DNA of 64,000 nucleotides. It comes from Anaerolineae bacterium (GTDB lineage Bacteria > Chloroflexota > Anaerolineae > Anaerolineales > UBA4823). A program made the position numbers and the translations under genes. The notes beneath the pieces were generated by a model. That model did not search any database. It had not been told where the DNA came from and saw only the letters and a program-made list of their open reading frames with translations. This document shows, piece by piece, positions 44,620-54,215 of this stretch. Location: NCBI GenBank assembly GCA_003327455.1, contig QOQU01000013.1:62001-126000 (forward strand), written 5' to 3'. Every line of letters starts with the position of its first letter. Position 1 is the stretch's first letter.

Positions 44620-45999
44620 ATGTCCACAAAATCCATCTCCCCAGAGTCAAAGATCAACCTCATCGAGCGTATCCGCCGCTCCATCCTGCGGGATCCATTC
44701 CCTCCTGGCGACGAGCGCGAACGCATGCGCCTGGTGATGAACAGCCTGATTCTTCATATCCACCCCGCCAAAGTCTCGCGCTCTGCCTTGCGCTTCAATT
44801 ACACGTTCGGCCTGGGTGGCTTATTGATTTTGCTCAGCCTGGTCATGGCTATCACCGGTGTGCTCCTGCTCTTCGCTTACACACCTTCACCGGATGCAGC
44901 TTACCAGAGCATGATCGCCTTGCAGACCGAGGTCGCCTTTGGAAATCTGATCCGCAATCTGCACCATTGGGCGGGCAATCTGATGGTGATTGTCAGCCTG
45001 TTGCATCTGTTACGGGTTTTCTTCACTGCCGGCTTTGCTCCGCCGCGGGAATTCAACTGGGTGATCGGCGTAGGGCTGTTCCTTCTGGTGGTGGCAGCCA
45101 ACTTCAGCGGCTATCTGCTGCCCTGGGATCAACTGGCATACTGGGCTGTGACGGTTGGCACCAGTCTGCTGGATTACCTCCCTCTGCTCGGCGAACCACT
45201 GACGCGTTTGCTGCTCGGCGGGCCCGAAGTCGGAGCAGCCACGCTGACCAACTTCTACGCTCTGCATATTGCTGTAATTCCGCTGAGCATCTTCGCTCTG
45301 ATCTCGTTCCACATCTGGCGGATGCGCAAAGATACCATCACTGTCCCCCGCCAGCCGAATCAGCCATCCGATGCGGAGAAAGTGACCACCATCCCACACC
45401 TGATCAGCGTTGAACTGGTCTACGCGCTGGTCTGGCTGGCGCTGTTAATCGCCTGGTCAGCTTTTGTCGACGCGCCGCTGGAAGAAGCAGCCAACCCCTC
45501 CCACAGTCCTAATCCGGCCAAGGCAGCCTGGTACTTTATGGGATTCCAGGAACTGTTGTTACACTTTCATCCGCTGTTCGGCGCCATCGTCATCCCAGGT
45601 CTGGGATTGCTGGGGTTAGTGGCGCTGCCCTATCTTGAGCAGGATTCCACCAGTGCGGGGGTGTGGTTCCGCACCTCGCGCGGTCGCTGGATTGCAGCGT
45701 TCAGTTTCCTCATCGGTGGCGCAGCGACGTTCGGGTGGGTGCTGCTGGATGAACTCTGGCTGGATTGGAGTGGCTGGCTGCCTTTTCTCCCCTCGGTGTT
45801 AAGCAATGGCTGGGTGCCTTTTGCCGCCCTGTTGCTGCCGCTGATCGCCTTCTACGAACTCGTCAAAGCCCGCAGCACAGCCAGCGAAGCCCGCCTGGCG
45901 TTATTCACCTTCTGCCTCTCAGCGTTCATCACCCTGACGCTGATCGGAATCTTCCTGCGCGGTGAGGGAATGGCTTTGATCTTGCCCTGGAGTTTTTGA
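44620..45999 (+). CDS. Cytochrome b (fused b6/subunit IV) of a bc-type complex
   Basis: About 459 residues. Start taken at the ATG 44620-44622; the longer open frame overlaps the upstream gene. The b-heme histidine pairs are in 'LHHWAGNLMVIVSLLHLLRVF' (positions 1, 2 and 16) and 'LHIAVIPLSIFALISFHIW'. 'GYLLPWDQLAYWAVT' is the conserved loop. The region 'AWYFMGFQELLLHFHP' replaces the usual PEWY motif. There are eight or more membrane helices in one chain. The protein would be the quinol-oxidising subunit of a cytochrome bc complex, with the Rieske gene following. Confidence 0.9.
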   Translation: MSTKSISPESKINLIERIRRSILRDPFPPGDERERMRLVMNSLILHIHPAKVSRSALRFNYTFGLGGLLILLSLVMAITGVLLLFAYTPSPDAAYQSMIALQTEVAFGNLIRNLHHWAGNLMVIVSLLHLLRVFFTAGFAPPREFNWVIGVGLFLLVVAANFSGYLLPWDQLAYWAVTVGTSLLDYLPLLGEPLTRLLLGGPEVGAATLTNFYALHIAVIPLSIFALISFHIWRMRKDTITVPRQPNQPSDAEKVTTIPHLISVELVYALVWLALLIAWSAFVDAPLEEAANPSHSPNPAKAAWYFMGFQELLLHFHPLFGAIVIPGLGLLGLVALPYLEQDSTSAGVWFRTSRGRWIAAFSFLIGGAATFGWVLLDELWLDWSGWLPFLPSVLSNGWVPFAALLLPLIAFYELVKARSTASEARLALFTFCLSAFITLTLIGIFLRGEGMALILPWSF

Positions 46000-46001
46000 T
46001 C

Positions 46002-46493
46002 ATGAACACAGAAATTAACCGCAAAGACTTTCTCAACCTGCTATGGGGAACTGTCGGCACAGTGGCATTCGCCGAACTGGGGCTGGTTGGATTGCGTTTC
46101 CTGTCTCCGAAGAAAACAGCCGGACAATTTGGCGGTGAGTTCAACCTTGGTGATTACACCCGCTTTCCAGAAGGCAGTGTTACGCCGGTGGAAGCCGGAC
46201 GTTTCTACTTGGTGCGCCTGGCAGATGGTGGTTTTCTGGCGGTCTATCGCAGTTGTACCCATCTGGGTTGTGCAGTGCCTATTGACCAGGCTACAGGGCA
46301 ATTCATCTGCCCTTGCCATGGTTCGCGCTTCACGGCCGAAGGAGAAGTGCTCAACGCTCCTGCACCGCGCCCTTTAGACCTGTTTTCCCTGCGCATCAAC
46401 GAGCAAGGCGAAATTGTGGTCGATACCGGTGCGCCGATCAAGCGCGATGACGTTGACGCAAAATACATCGTTTACCCGGAGGTAACCTCATGA
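46002..46493 (+). CDS. Rieske iron-sulfur protein
   Basis: About 163 residues, starting from the ATG 46002 with GGAG nine bases upstream; a TTG four codons... two codons earlier would overlap cytochrome b. The N-terminal helix anchors it in the membrane. The cluster ligands are in 'CTHLGC' and 'CPCHGSRF', the canonical Rieske pair with the disulfide Cys. It passes electrons from quinol in cytochrome b to the c-type haems encoded next. Its stop overlaps the start of the cytochrome c gene (ATGA). Confidence 0.92.
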   Translation: MNTEINRKDFLNLLWGTVGTVAFAELGLVGLRFLSPKKTAGQFGGEFNLGDYTRFPEGSVTPVEAGRFYLVRLADGGFLAVYRSCTHLGCAVPIDQATGQFICPCHGSRFTAEGEVLNAPAPRPLDLFSLRINEQGEIVVDTGAPIKRDDVDAKYIVYPEVTS

Positions 46494-47557
46494 CCAGGTC
46501 TCTGCAATGGATTGGATTCTTAGCCACGCTGACCATCGCCTTAATCCTGCCCTTTTATGCGCTGACCGAGACGAACAGACAAAGAGATGCGCTGCAAGAT
46601 TACTATACGCAGGTAGTGGCTGCCACGACAGACTTGTACGCCCAAAACTGTGCCGTTTGCCACGGAGCGGCCGGCGAGGGCATCGGCGAGAACCCCCCGC
46701 TGAACAGCGATGCGGTACGAGAGATGTCAGAGAGCGACCTGGCACGCACCATCGCGCGCGGGCGCTATGGTACCCTGATGGCAGGCTGGGCAATGGAAGA
46801 GGGGGGCATCTTCACCAACGCCCAAATTGATGATTTCGTTACCTTCATCCAGCAGGCGAACTGGGATGAGGTTGCCAGGCGCGTTGCCGAGTTGGGGCTT
46901 ACGCCTCCGGCGGTCATTCAGTTAGAAGTGAGCGATGAGATAATCAAAACGCTGGCAACCCTGCCAGATGGGGATGTCCTTGCCCAGGGGCTCACCGTTT
47001 ACGCTGAAAATTGCACCGCCTGTCATGGTTCTGGCGCAGGGACACTGATTGCTCCGCCACTGGATTCAGCCGATCTTCGGGCACACCCTGCAGAAGAACT
47101 GGAACGCATCATCCGCAACGGTGTACCTGGCACGTTGATGACCGCCTGGGAGGGTCAGCTATCCGATCAAGAGATCGCCGCTGTGTTGACCCTGCTCTAC
47201 CGCTGGCCAGAGGTGATGGCCAGCGGCATCGCTTTCCCCGAAGCGGAGATGAACGATTTTCCTTCCACGCCGCAAATGATCGCTGAAGGGCAGCAGTTGT
47301 TTAACATCGCCTGCAAAGCTTGCCACGGAGTAGACGGCTATGGTACGCCCATGGCGCCGGCGCTTAACAACCAGCTCTTTCTTACGGAAACGCCCGATGC
47401 AGCGATCTACCAGATTATCGCCGGCGGGGTGAGCGGCACACTGATGCCCGCCTGGGGCAGCCGTCTGAGCGATTACGAACTGCAGACTCTGGTAGCCTAC
47501 CTGCGCAGCCTGGAACAATCTGCCCCGCCTATCCTGCCGCCCATCCAGCAGCCCTGA
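46490..47557 (+). CDS. Triheme membrane-anchored cytochrome c
   Basis: 355 residues with an N-terminal signal anchor and three CxxCH haem sites: 'CAVCHGAAGEG', 'CTACHGSGAG' and 'CKACHGVDGYG'. Each sits in a small class I-like domain with a following Met ('GTLMAGW', 'GTLMTAW', 'GTLMPAW') as probable sixth ligand. It takes the place of cytochrome c1 in this complex. A GGAGG precedes the start. It is the last clear gene of the plus-strand operon. Confidence 0.9.
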   Translation: MTRSLQWIGFLATLTIALILPFYALTETNRQRDALQDYYTQVVAATTDLYAQNCAVCHGAAGEGIGENPPLNSDAVREMSESDLARTIARGRYGTLMAGWAMEEGGIFTNAQIDDFVTFIQQANWDEVARRVAELGLTPPAVIQLEVSDEIIKTLATLPDGDVLAQGLTVYAENCTACHGSGAGTLIAPPLDSADLRAHPAEELERIIRNGVPGTLMTAWEGQLSDQEIAAVLTLLYRWPEVMASGIAFPEAEMNDFPSTPQMIAEGQQLFNIACKACHGVDGYGTPMAPALNNQLFLTETPDAAIYQIIAGGVSGTLMPAWGSRLSDYELQTLVAYLRSLEQSAPPILPPIQQP

Positions 47558-47773
47558 TTGGTTCTCCCAGGGGGACAGGATGAGAACCAATTCTATGTGG
47601 ATGGCAAACTGCTGCAGCGCCATGCTGAAGAGAAGGGAGGGTACGCTATAGATTGGCGCCGGCCGTGGGAGTATGCCTCCCCGGCGAAGATTTGGATGGA
47701 AAGACTGCAAAGGCTGTGGGACCCTCACGCGCTCTTTGCTACGCTTGGCTTTGCGCCGCAGGAGTTGGGATAA
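47558..47773 (+). pseudogene. Remnant of an unidentified C-terminal coding region
   Basis: An open frame follows the cytochrome stop with no ATG start. It reads as 70 residues of normal-looking protein, including 'RPWEYASPAKIWMERLQRLW' and 'DPHALFATLGF', then a stop. It may be the tail of a larger gene lost upstream. I do not recognise the family. Confidence 0.3.
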
Positions 47774-47810
47774 GCCTGGGCGATTGTTCTGTGGGTGATG
47801 CGCAGTGAAT

Positions 47811-48794
47811 TTATTGGGGGGCTGCCGGCGGGACGGCGTACTCGGCATAGCGAGCCTGCCTGCCCCGCTCAAGCAATTTTTCGATCCACGAATGCGCGCT
47901 TTCGGGATTGCCAAACTGCTGAATATTGACCTGACTAGGGACGAACTCCAGCAGGAACAACCGCTCACCACCGTGCAGGAAGGCACCACACAGTACCTCG
48001 TCCTCTTCCCAGATCTGGAGCGAGAGGGTCAGGGTGCAGCTTTCGGGGGCGGTGAGCGTCGCAGCCAGCGGTTTGGCGGTGTTGCCAATGGTGAGCAGGT
48101 CATCCGCGATGCGGGTCAGATAGTCCCGCTCGATTAGCAAGTTGAGGGTGCTCTCCAGCGGCAGTTCCGCCACTGCCGGCACGCCCTTGACCTCCGCGGC
48201 TTTGAAAACCTCCCACCAGGCGGCGCTGCGCCGCAAATTCTCGATCAATTCCTGCACCGAAAAGCTGCGCTGATAAAAATCCGAGCGCACGAATGCCCAG
48301 TCCGCCAGGTTGCAGGCATGCGTGAAGAGGAGAAAGGCCTCCAACGGCAGGGTATCCTGCACGTCTTCGGTATGACCAACCGTAAACCAGCCTGGCAGCA
48401 GGGTCTGCTGCAGGTGGTGTACAGGCATGACCGGATGAAGTGCGAGACCGCTTTCATCCATCCCCAATTGGACATAACTCTCGCCGGCTTGCGCAAAACG
48501 CACCAGTGCGACGCGTCCATTGGTGCGCAGCAGGACTGTGATTAAGGCGGCGTTGACCGAGACCAACGTCAAGGCGCGGATCAAGCTCTCGTCGAAAGGC
48601 GTGGCTGATTTCGGGCCGCGATAGTAGCCTTTCGCCGCCAGGTCCTTCAAGGTCGTCTCGGATAAAAACTCATCCACTTGGGGGGTGGGGGCGCTTGCCA
48701 GCCAATCCGCCAGGGCAGAACCAGGCTGCAACGGCAAATGCAAGAGCGTCGCCAACGCCCATGCTTCCGGATGGCTGAGCTGATAGACGGTCAT
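47811..48794 (-). CDS. Conserved-looking hypothetical protein (327 aa)
   Basis: A soluble protein of 327 residues with no signal peptide and no motif I can assign. It is rich in Leu and aromatic residues, with alternating helical and strand segments such as 'LIRALTLVSVNAALITVLLR' and 'CTLTLSLQIWEEDEVLCGAF'. Its start overlaps the stop of the large Pro-rich membrane protein gene by four bases, so it is translationally coupled to it. The fold resembles regulators or chaperones that act with secretion substrates, but that is only a guess. Confidence 0.6.
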   Translation of the reverse strand: MTVYQLSHPEAWALATLLHLPLQPGSALADWLASAPTPQVDEFLSETTLKDLAAKGYYRGPKSATPFDESLIRALTLVSVNAALITVLLRTNGRVALVRFAQAGESYVQLGMDESGLALHPVMPVHHLQQTLLPGWFTVGHTEDVQDTLPLEAFLLFTHACNLADWAFVRSDFYQRSFSVQELIENLRRSAAWWEVFKAAEVKGVPAVAELPLESTLNLLIERDYLTRIADDLLTIGNTAKPLAATLTAPESCTLTLSLQIWEEDEVLCGAFLHGGERLFLLEFVPSQVNIQQFGNPESAHSWIEKLLERGRQARYAEYAVPPAAPQ

Positions 48795-50539
48795 GGGTTG
48801 CCTCCAAACATGCGATTGCGCAGACGATTGATGCGCTCAATTCCTTCCTGGCGCGTGAGCGTTCCCTGTTCCACCTGGCTGCGGATGCGGCGCAGCCCAT
48901 GCAGAAATTGATCTTTCATCTGGATATCAGCATCCTGAGCCAGGACACCCTCGCTGTAGCCAGCCCACTCCTGCGTGACCTTGTCCCAGGCGTCTGCGCC
49001 TTTGTCAATCAAAGTGCCGATGTCTATTCTGCCCTCGGCGCCCCATAACATTTCCGTTGCCCCACCCACGGCGGCATCCGTCAACCCGACCATCGGATTC
49101 TTGGTCAACATCCAGGTCAATCGTTTCTTGCCCCACTCCGCGCCCACCGTCAGGAATTTGTCCAAACCGGTGTACCCACGTGCCTGGGCTTTGTCCAAAC
49201 CCGTTCCCACTGCATCCACCACATCGATCCATTTGGAGACATTATCCAGACGTTCAGCCGCTCGAGCCAGGCGGATATTGATGGAGCTCCGGACTGCTTG
49301 ACGATAGGCCTCAGCGTTGGCTGGAGTGGGGTTGAAATGCCAGTCCTGGATTGCCTTGCGGATGGAATCCACCACCTGCGGGCTATCCGAAAAAGTGAAG
49401 AACTCCGACAGCGAACCGACGACCGTCGAAGCTGGACCGGTCAGATTCTTTGCCAGATCAAACCAGGGCGATTGTGTACCGGCCACGATCGCTTTCTCGA
49501 AGCGTGAAAGTGTCTCTGGCGGGGCAGCGGTTTGAGGTGGAGGAGGTTGAGGTTGAGGGGGTGACTCATCCTGCAGGGTGGGACCACCCTCTAACCCGGC
49601 GGGAGGCGGCTCGGTAGGGCGAAGATCGGCTTGCGGCGCTGGAGGGGAAACGGCAGGGCTGGCAGGGATGGAACCGGCCGCGCTTGCCCCTGCCTGAGCA
49701 AGGTTGCTGGCCGTGCTCGCCATCAAACCCATCAGACCGGCTAACGCTGCCCCGGCCACCGCCCCGGCAATCGGGACGGCGATGCTTCCGCCAACCACCA
49801 GCGGCGGTAGCGAACTCTCTGAAGACGGCTCTGAGGAGTCAGAGGTATCAGGTGGAATCGGTTGCGGTTGATTGGGCTGCGCCCCCTCGTCCTCCTGGAT
49901 GGGAGCAGGCGGCTCTTGTGCTCCCTCGTCTGGCTGATCGACGGCGGGTGGCGCCTGATCGCCAACTCCTTCAAATGGCAGGCGCTCCTCAGCCAGCCTC
50001 AGGACGACTTCAGCAATTGGTAATGGGTCAGCTGCGGACCCATACAAAGAAATACTATGCGAGTCCGTCTCGACTTCGAGCAGATATGTGATGTCTCCTT
50101 TGGGCATGCACCATTTGATACCTGTAGATTCGGCATCGTTTTCGCCGTTATAGAATAATTGTGCTCGATATATCAGCGCATCATATCCATAAAAAGTGGT
50201 TATGATCGTCTCAGCATCGGACCAGGGTGGATTCAGATCACACACACCATTAGTAGCACTTATTTTTAATGTGTTCCTCTTGGGACTATCCTCATAACTC
50301 TCATCGTAGAAATAAACCACACATCCCAGCGAATTGTCCGTCAATACCCTATACGAAGAACCCGGCACACCGGCCTGGTTGGCGGCCTCCAGCAATAATG
50401 TCGCACAGGGAGTCAAAGTTTGAAATTCCTTGTTTGCAAGCGATTCAGACAAGAACAGCGGGCGGCTGGCTGCCGTAAGCAGGGTGATCGCCAGGGCGCC
50501 AGTCATTAACCAGCCTGCGAAACGAAGTTTCTTACCCAT
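48791..50539 (-). CDS. Membrane protein with Pro-rich linkers and helical C-terminal domain
   Basis: About 582 residues, starting at the ATG 50537-50539 with GGAG seven bases upstream. An N-terminal signal anchor is followed by a ~150-residue extracytoplasmic domain, a Pro/Gln/Glu-rich linker, a Gly/Ala-rich membrane pair ('GSIAVPIAGAVAGAALAGL'), a second Pro-rich linker and a ~230-residue helical domain ('ARAAERLDNVSKWIDVVDAV'). No family is recognisable. It is coupled to the 327-residue protein downstream and preceded by a 90-residue membrane protein, forming a three-gene unit of unknown function. Confidence 0.6.
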   Translation of the reverse strand: MGKKLRFAGWLMTGALAITLLTAASRPLFLSESLANKEFQTLTPCATLLLEAANQAGVPGSSYRVLTDNSLGCVVYFYDESYEDSPKRNTLKISATNGVCDLNPPWSDAETIITTFYGYDALIYRAQLFYNGENDAESTGIKWCMPKGDITYLLEVETDSHSISLYGSAADPLPIAEVVLRLAEERLPFEGVGDQAPPAVDQPDEGAQEPPAPIQEDEGAQPNQPQPIPPDTSDSSEPSSESSLPPLVVGGSIAVPIAGAVAGAALAGLMGLMASTASNLAQAGASAAGSIPASPAVSPPAPQADLRPTEPPPAGLEGGPTLQDESPPQPQPPPPQTAAPPETLSRFEKAIVAGTQSPWFDLAKNLTGPASTVVGSLSEFFTFSDSPQVVDSIRKAIQDWHFNPTPANAEAYRQAVRSSINIRLARAAERLDNVSKWIDVVDAVGTGLDKAQARGYTGLDKFLTVGAEWGKKRLTWMLTKNPMVGLTDAAVGGATEMLWGAEGRIDIGTLIDKGADAWDKVTQEWAGYSEGVLAQDADIQMKDQFLHGLRRIRSQVEQGTLTRQEGIERINRLRNRMFGGNP

Positions 50540-50552
50540 CACCACGCTCCTT

Positions 50553-50825
50553 TTACCTGCCCACCCTCAACAGCCATTTTCTCAGCAGTTGACTGCTTAC
50601 GAAAGAAATTGCAAACGAAAGCAGAAACAAAAAAATAAAGCCCGGCACAGCCAGCCAGCGAGCGGCTTTGCCTGCCAGCAGATAGAACAAATTGCCCACC
50701 TGCCCGATGAGGATACCAACGCAGGAGGAGAGCATACAAGAGATGAGAGGAATAACCAGGAAGGTCAGGATGATATGACGCCGTCCAGTAGCAGGGCGAG
50801 AAAGAGAGGATGGATTGTTGGTCAT
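50553..50825 (-). CDS. Small membrane protein (90 aa)
   Basis: Two hydrophobic segments ('ILTFLVIPLISCMLSSCVGI' and 'VPGFIFLFLLSFAISFVSSQ') around a short loop with 'GQVGNLFYLLAGKAARW', then a basic C terminus. It ends 13 bases before the start of the large Pro-rich membrane protein and is probably first in that operon. No family is recognised. A longer frame at 50539-50904 in another phase is a shadow. Confidence 0.5.
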   Translation of the reverse strand: MTNNPSSLSRPATGRRHIILTFLVIPLISCMLSSCVGILIGQVGNLFYLLAGKAARWLAVPGFIFLFLLSFAISFVSSQLLRKWLLRVGR

Positions 50826-51075
50826 GACAATCTTCAGAATAAATTATATGTGAATTATAATCTCTCCGAGCTTTGAAAGCCATCGGAAAGTATAGCATGC
50901 GCAACGGTCAGGGGAGACGGAATGTAACGATATCAAGCTACCCAAGGGTGAGTTGCCACCTATTCAGACAGGTAACTTTCTCAGTAACTTTTTGCTTTTG
51001 TTAACCGCCAAATGACCAACAGCAGAGCCACATCACCGAGGGCAGCCTGAACTGGAGCGAGTTGTTAAACGCACC

Positions 51076-51951
51076 CTAACTCGCTCCCGCAGTTTTCCTG
51101 TAACCAATGTGCATACTTATCGTGATTACCAACGCGGGGAAAAATCCAATCAGGATGGCAAGGAGCAATGGCATAGGCGAGGTAAAAATCAATTGATAAG
51201 CCAACGGTACAATCGTATCAACGAACCAGAAGAGAAGAAATACCTGTCCCAAATTGATCTTGTGGGTACTCAACCTCTTGCCTACAATCAGGATGAAAAT
51301 AACATTGAAGACAAATGCCACAACGAACATCATCTGCGTCTTCCAGTCCGCAGCAGCGCTCTCCACATCAATGTTTACTTTTGCAATCACGGCGCTTAGA
51401 ATACTGCCAACTGCGTAACCCATGTAGGCAAAGCAAGCGATCATCACAGCCTTTAGCGTGTCAGCCCATAAAGTGCTTGTCCAGAGTGGTTGAGCCTGGT
51501 ATCTCCTTTTCTCCCACCATACCAGAATGAGAGAGAAGGCAAGGGTCTGCAACACCATTTCTGGCAACCCAATCAAATGATACCAGAGAGGCAATTTAGA
51601 GTAGATAACACCTTCCAGGGAAGACGGAGCAGCAGCCGGGGTGCCCAGAATGCCGAATATTATGAAAATGCCCCACAAAATGAGCCACCCTCGCTTGCTC
51701 TCCAAAATTGTTTTCCGGATAGGCCATAATCCAACCGCAAAGAGAAGACCACGAATTGGCTGAAGGAGGGGGCCGAAAAACGTAGAAGGAGAGTCAATGG
51801 GGCGCATAAAGTCCCTAATGACTTCCTGTTGGAAGAGTTTCCCATAGCCGAAAAGGTTGGACATAACAAGGCCGAAGACGAAATAGGTAATTGTCTGAAC
51901 AACAGCGGCCTTGCCCGCAAAACTCAGAAATTCCTTGAATTCGCTTTTCAT
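51076..51951 (-). CDS. Polytopic membrane protein of unknown function (291 aa)
   Basis: About seven membrane helices; the first is 'AAVVQTITYFVFGLVMSNLF' and the last 'LLAILIGFFPALVITISMHI'. Between them lie short loops, including 'RPIDSPSTFFGPLLQPIRG'. No catalytic motif is evident. It stands alone, with 250 noncoding bases after it and about 120 before it. I do not assign a role. Confidence 0.65.
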   Translation of the reverse strand: MKSEFKEFLSFAGKAAVVQTITYFVFGLVMSNLFGYGKLFQQEVIRDFMRPIDSPSTFFGPLLQPIRGLLFAVGLWPIRKTILESKRGWLILWGIFIIFGILGTPAAAPSSLEGVIYSKLPLWYHLIGLPEMVLQTLAFSLILVWWEKRRYQAQPLWTSTLWADTLKAVMIACFAYMGYAVGSILSAVIAKVNIDVESAAADWKTQMMFVVAFVFNVIFILIVGKRLSTHKINLGQVFLLFWFVDTIVPLAYQLIFTSPMPLLLAILIGFFPALVITISMHIGYRKTAGAS

Positions 51952-52074
51952 TGGATTCCTTTCAATAACACAGAAGTTGAGTTGCCTAATGGAGGCAAAG
52001 TTAAGTTGTTAGACTGCCATTTTTCCCCAACTAATGGGCCGTAGGTACAACATGGTGTGTTTCCGGATTCAGAC

Positions 52075-52833
52075 TCAAACTTTGCTCGCCACAACAAACA
52101 CCCGCCCTTCCAGTTCGGGTTCCTCGATCGGAGCCTTCAAATCCTGAAGCCGGGCAAAGTAGACCGTCTTCCAACCAACTTCGAGCAGGGCTTGTTTCAC
52201 TTTCTCCATCTTAAAAGCCGTATTGAACACTGTCTCCTCAAATCGCTCGTAAAGCCCATTGGGTAAGCGTAGAAAGCCGCTGATCTTCAGCCAGGCTCTC
52301 TCACTTTGTTCGTCAAAGACGCCCCGGTTGAGGATCAGTACTTCCTCATCGCTGTCATCTACCAGGATATTGTTCCAACGCCTGAGCCCAAGCCGTGTGT
52401 TTAAGTCGAAAATGAAATACCCCTCGCTCACTTCGTAAACACACTGGAAACAATTCAGCAACGCCGCTTCGTCTTCCAGATGATTGAGTGAATCATACAT
52501 CGAAACGACCAACCCAAACCGCTCATCCATCTTAAAATTGCGGGCATCCCCCTGGATGAAAGTGGCTTTGCCAGCTTCAATATACTGTCGGGCGTTCTCT
52601 CGTGCGTGGTGCAACATATGCTCAGAGAGATCCAGACCAACGACCCGGTAGCCCTTCTCGAGAAAACAGACCGCCAGATGGGCTGTACCACAGCAGAGAT
52701 CGAGAACGGGTTTGTTTTCCTGCCCTGGCTGCGTAGCAGCATAGAAATCGAGCAGAAATGGCGCAACCTGCCTGGCAAAGCCAGTCCACATCAGGTTGTA
52801 GACTTTGGCAAAACTTTTCCCATACGCTTGCAT
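52075..52833 (-). CDS. Class I SAM-dependent methyltransferase
   Basis: About 252 residues. The start used is the ATG 52831-52833 with GGAG eight bases upstream; a GTG three codons earlier is possible. Motif I is 'PVLDLCCGTAHLAVCFLE', the strand-2 acid is in 'VVGLDLSEHML', and 'FGLVVSMYDSLNHL' follows strand 4. It belongs to the Methyltransf_25 type. The C-terminal half ('EQSERAWLKISGFLRLPNG') is beta-rich, like small-molecule methyltransferases. No neighbour indicates the substrate. Confidence 0.85.
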   Translation of the reverse strand: MQAYGKSFAKVYNLMWTGFARQVAPFLLDFYAATQPGQENKPVLDLCCGTAHLAVCFLEKGYRVVGLDLSEHMLHHARENARQYIEAGKATFIQGDARNFKMDERFGLVVSMYDSLNHLEDEAALLNCFQCVYEVSEGYFIFDLNTRLGLRRWNNILVDDSDEEVLILNRGVFDEQSERAWLKISGFLRLPNGLYERFEETVFNTAFKMEKVKQALLEVGWKTVYFARLQDLKAPIEEPELEGRVFVVASKV

Positions 52834-53015
52834 CTGATCCACTCCTGAGAAACGTGAACAGCGCTACCGCTCGCGGTTTGGTCAAGCCCTTGTGAGACCG
52901 GGGATCTCCAAATCCGAAGGGGCTGCAAGCGAGAACCGCTCCGAATCAACCCCACCTTTTACGCCGTGGTTGCTATCGCTCGTTCCCGTGTGATTTCAAC
53001 TCTGTGTATGACAGA

Positions 53016-53267
53016 CTAATTGCCCGAGGGCGAGGTTCGATGTGCCCGGCGTAGCAGAGGTCGAAACAGAAGATGGTTCCCCTCTACATTGTACATCGGG
53101 ATCAGTTTTTGGGCTACCAGCTCGCGGTTGGCAACCAGTACCACCAGAAAAATCGCCTGGATCACAATTCGATTGATGCCAAGCCCAACCGCAATCCCAT
53201 TGGCATCTCCACCGTAAAGGAAGGGTCCCACAGATAAGTTGAAGGGCTCAGCCAGCAAGCAGATCAA
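53016..53267 (-). pseudogene. Possible membrane protein fragment
   Basis: An 83-residue frame with one or two hydrophobic stretches ('GINRIVIQAIFLVVLVANRE') and a basic tail. It lacks a ribosome binding site and a family match. It may be the end of a decayed membrane protein gene. Low support. Confidence 0.2.
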
Positions 53268-53441
53268 GGGCAGGTAATAATTTGTTCGTTCAGCTTCTCA
53301 GCTTACGAAGTCTTATACCCCTTCACCCGCAGCAAAAACATCCCGAAAGGGCTCGAGAAACTTCCTCTCCGCTGACCAATCGGCAATGGCAAAGACGATT
53401 TCGGAAAACGCCAGGAACCGCCTGGTCTATGCCATTTTATT

Positions 53442-54215
53442 TTAACCCGAAGCCCGCCGGAGTGCCCAAAAGACGAAGCCGATCGAAATCGCAAAAAGCA
53501 ACACCATGACCACAAAGCGCAAACCTTGTGGCAGGCTGGAGGCAGCAAAGAGTGTGAGAGGAATCACAATCACCAGCACAGCCAGCACAACGCCGATCGG
53601 GCGGGTGCGGCGATGGGCAGCCAAAACCTCGTCTTTTTCGAGAGGAGCCTCGCTTTCCAGGTATTGGTTCGCCTCCGCCTCCGTGCCCACCACCTCACCT
53701 GAAAGAATGACCGGAATCGGGCCGGGCAGGTAATAAACCCGATAGGCGGTTCCCATCTGGAAAGCCTCGAATTGATCCAGGGTCAGCAAGCGGATTTTGG
53801 TCTTTCCGAACCTGACCTCGAAGCGCGCCTCGTTCTCATTGATTTTTCCAGGCTGGGCTTCGCCCTCAGCGACCTTGATATTGATCTCTCGGGCGGCTTT
53901 CAGGTAATTTCGCCCTGAAAAAAGAAAAGAGAGCAAGATGATCAGCCCGAAGATGCCCCCCACAATGCCAAGCGTAGTCAGCATCTCCGGGTCAGTCAGG
54001 CTTTGAGATAAACCCGATCTCATGTTGGCAAAGGCAACCACCCCCAATGTCCCAATCATGATGACAAGAAAAATCGTCATTCCCATTTGCAGACTGACCC
54101 TGTTCGCCTGGTGACGGGCTTTTTGGCGCTCGGTAAGCTGACCGGCGCGGTTGGCGAGCAGGTCGCTGGAATAGAACAGAAAAGTTTCCCGTAAACGTTG
54201 ATTGAGGGGATTCAT
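53442..54215 (-). CDS. Four-helix membrane protein with internal soluble domain
   Basis: About 257 residues. The start used is the ATG 54213-54215 with GGAGG nine bases upstream. Two N-terminal helices ('GMTIFLVIMIGTLGVVAF', 'TTLGIVGGIFGLIILLSFLF') are followed by a ~100-residue soluble domain ('ARFEVRFGKTKIRLLTLDQF', 'AYRVYYLPGPIPVILSGEVV') and two C-terminal helices. The arrangement resembles DUF3592-like signalling or chaperone membrane proteins but I cannot assign a family. It lies just before the cassette array and may mark the left flank of it. Confidence 0.6.
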   Translation of the reverse strand: MNPLNQRLRETFLFYSSDLLANRAGQLTERQKARHQANRVSLQMGMTIFLVIMIGTLGVVAFANMRSGLSQSLTDPEMLTTLGIVGGIFGLIILLSFLFSGRNYLKAAREINIKVAEGEAQPGKINENEARFEVRFGKTKIRLLTLDQFEAFQMGTAYRVYYLPGPIPVILSGEVVGTEAEANQYLESEAPLEKDEVLAAHRRTRPIGVVLAVLVIVIPLTLFAASSLPQGLRFVVMVLLFAISIGFVFWALRRASG

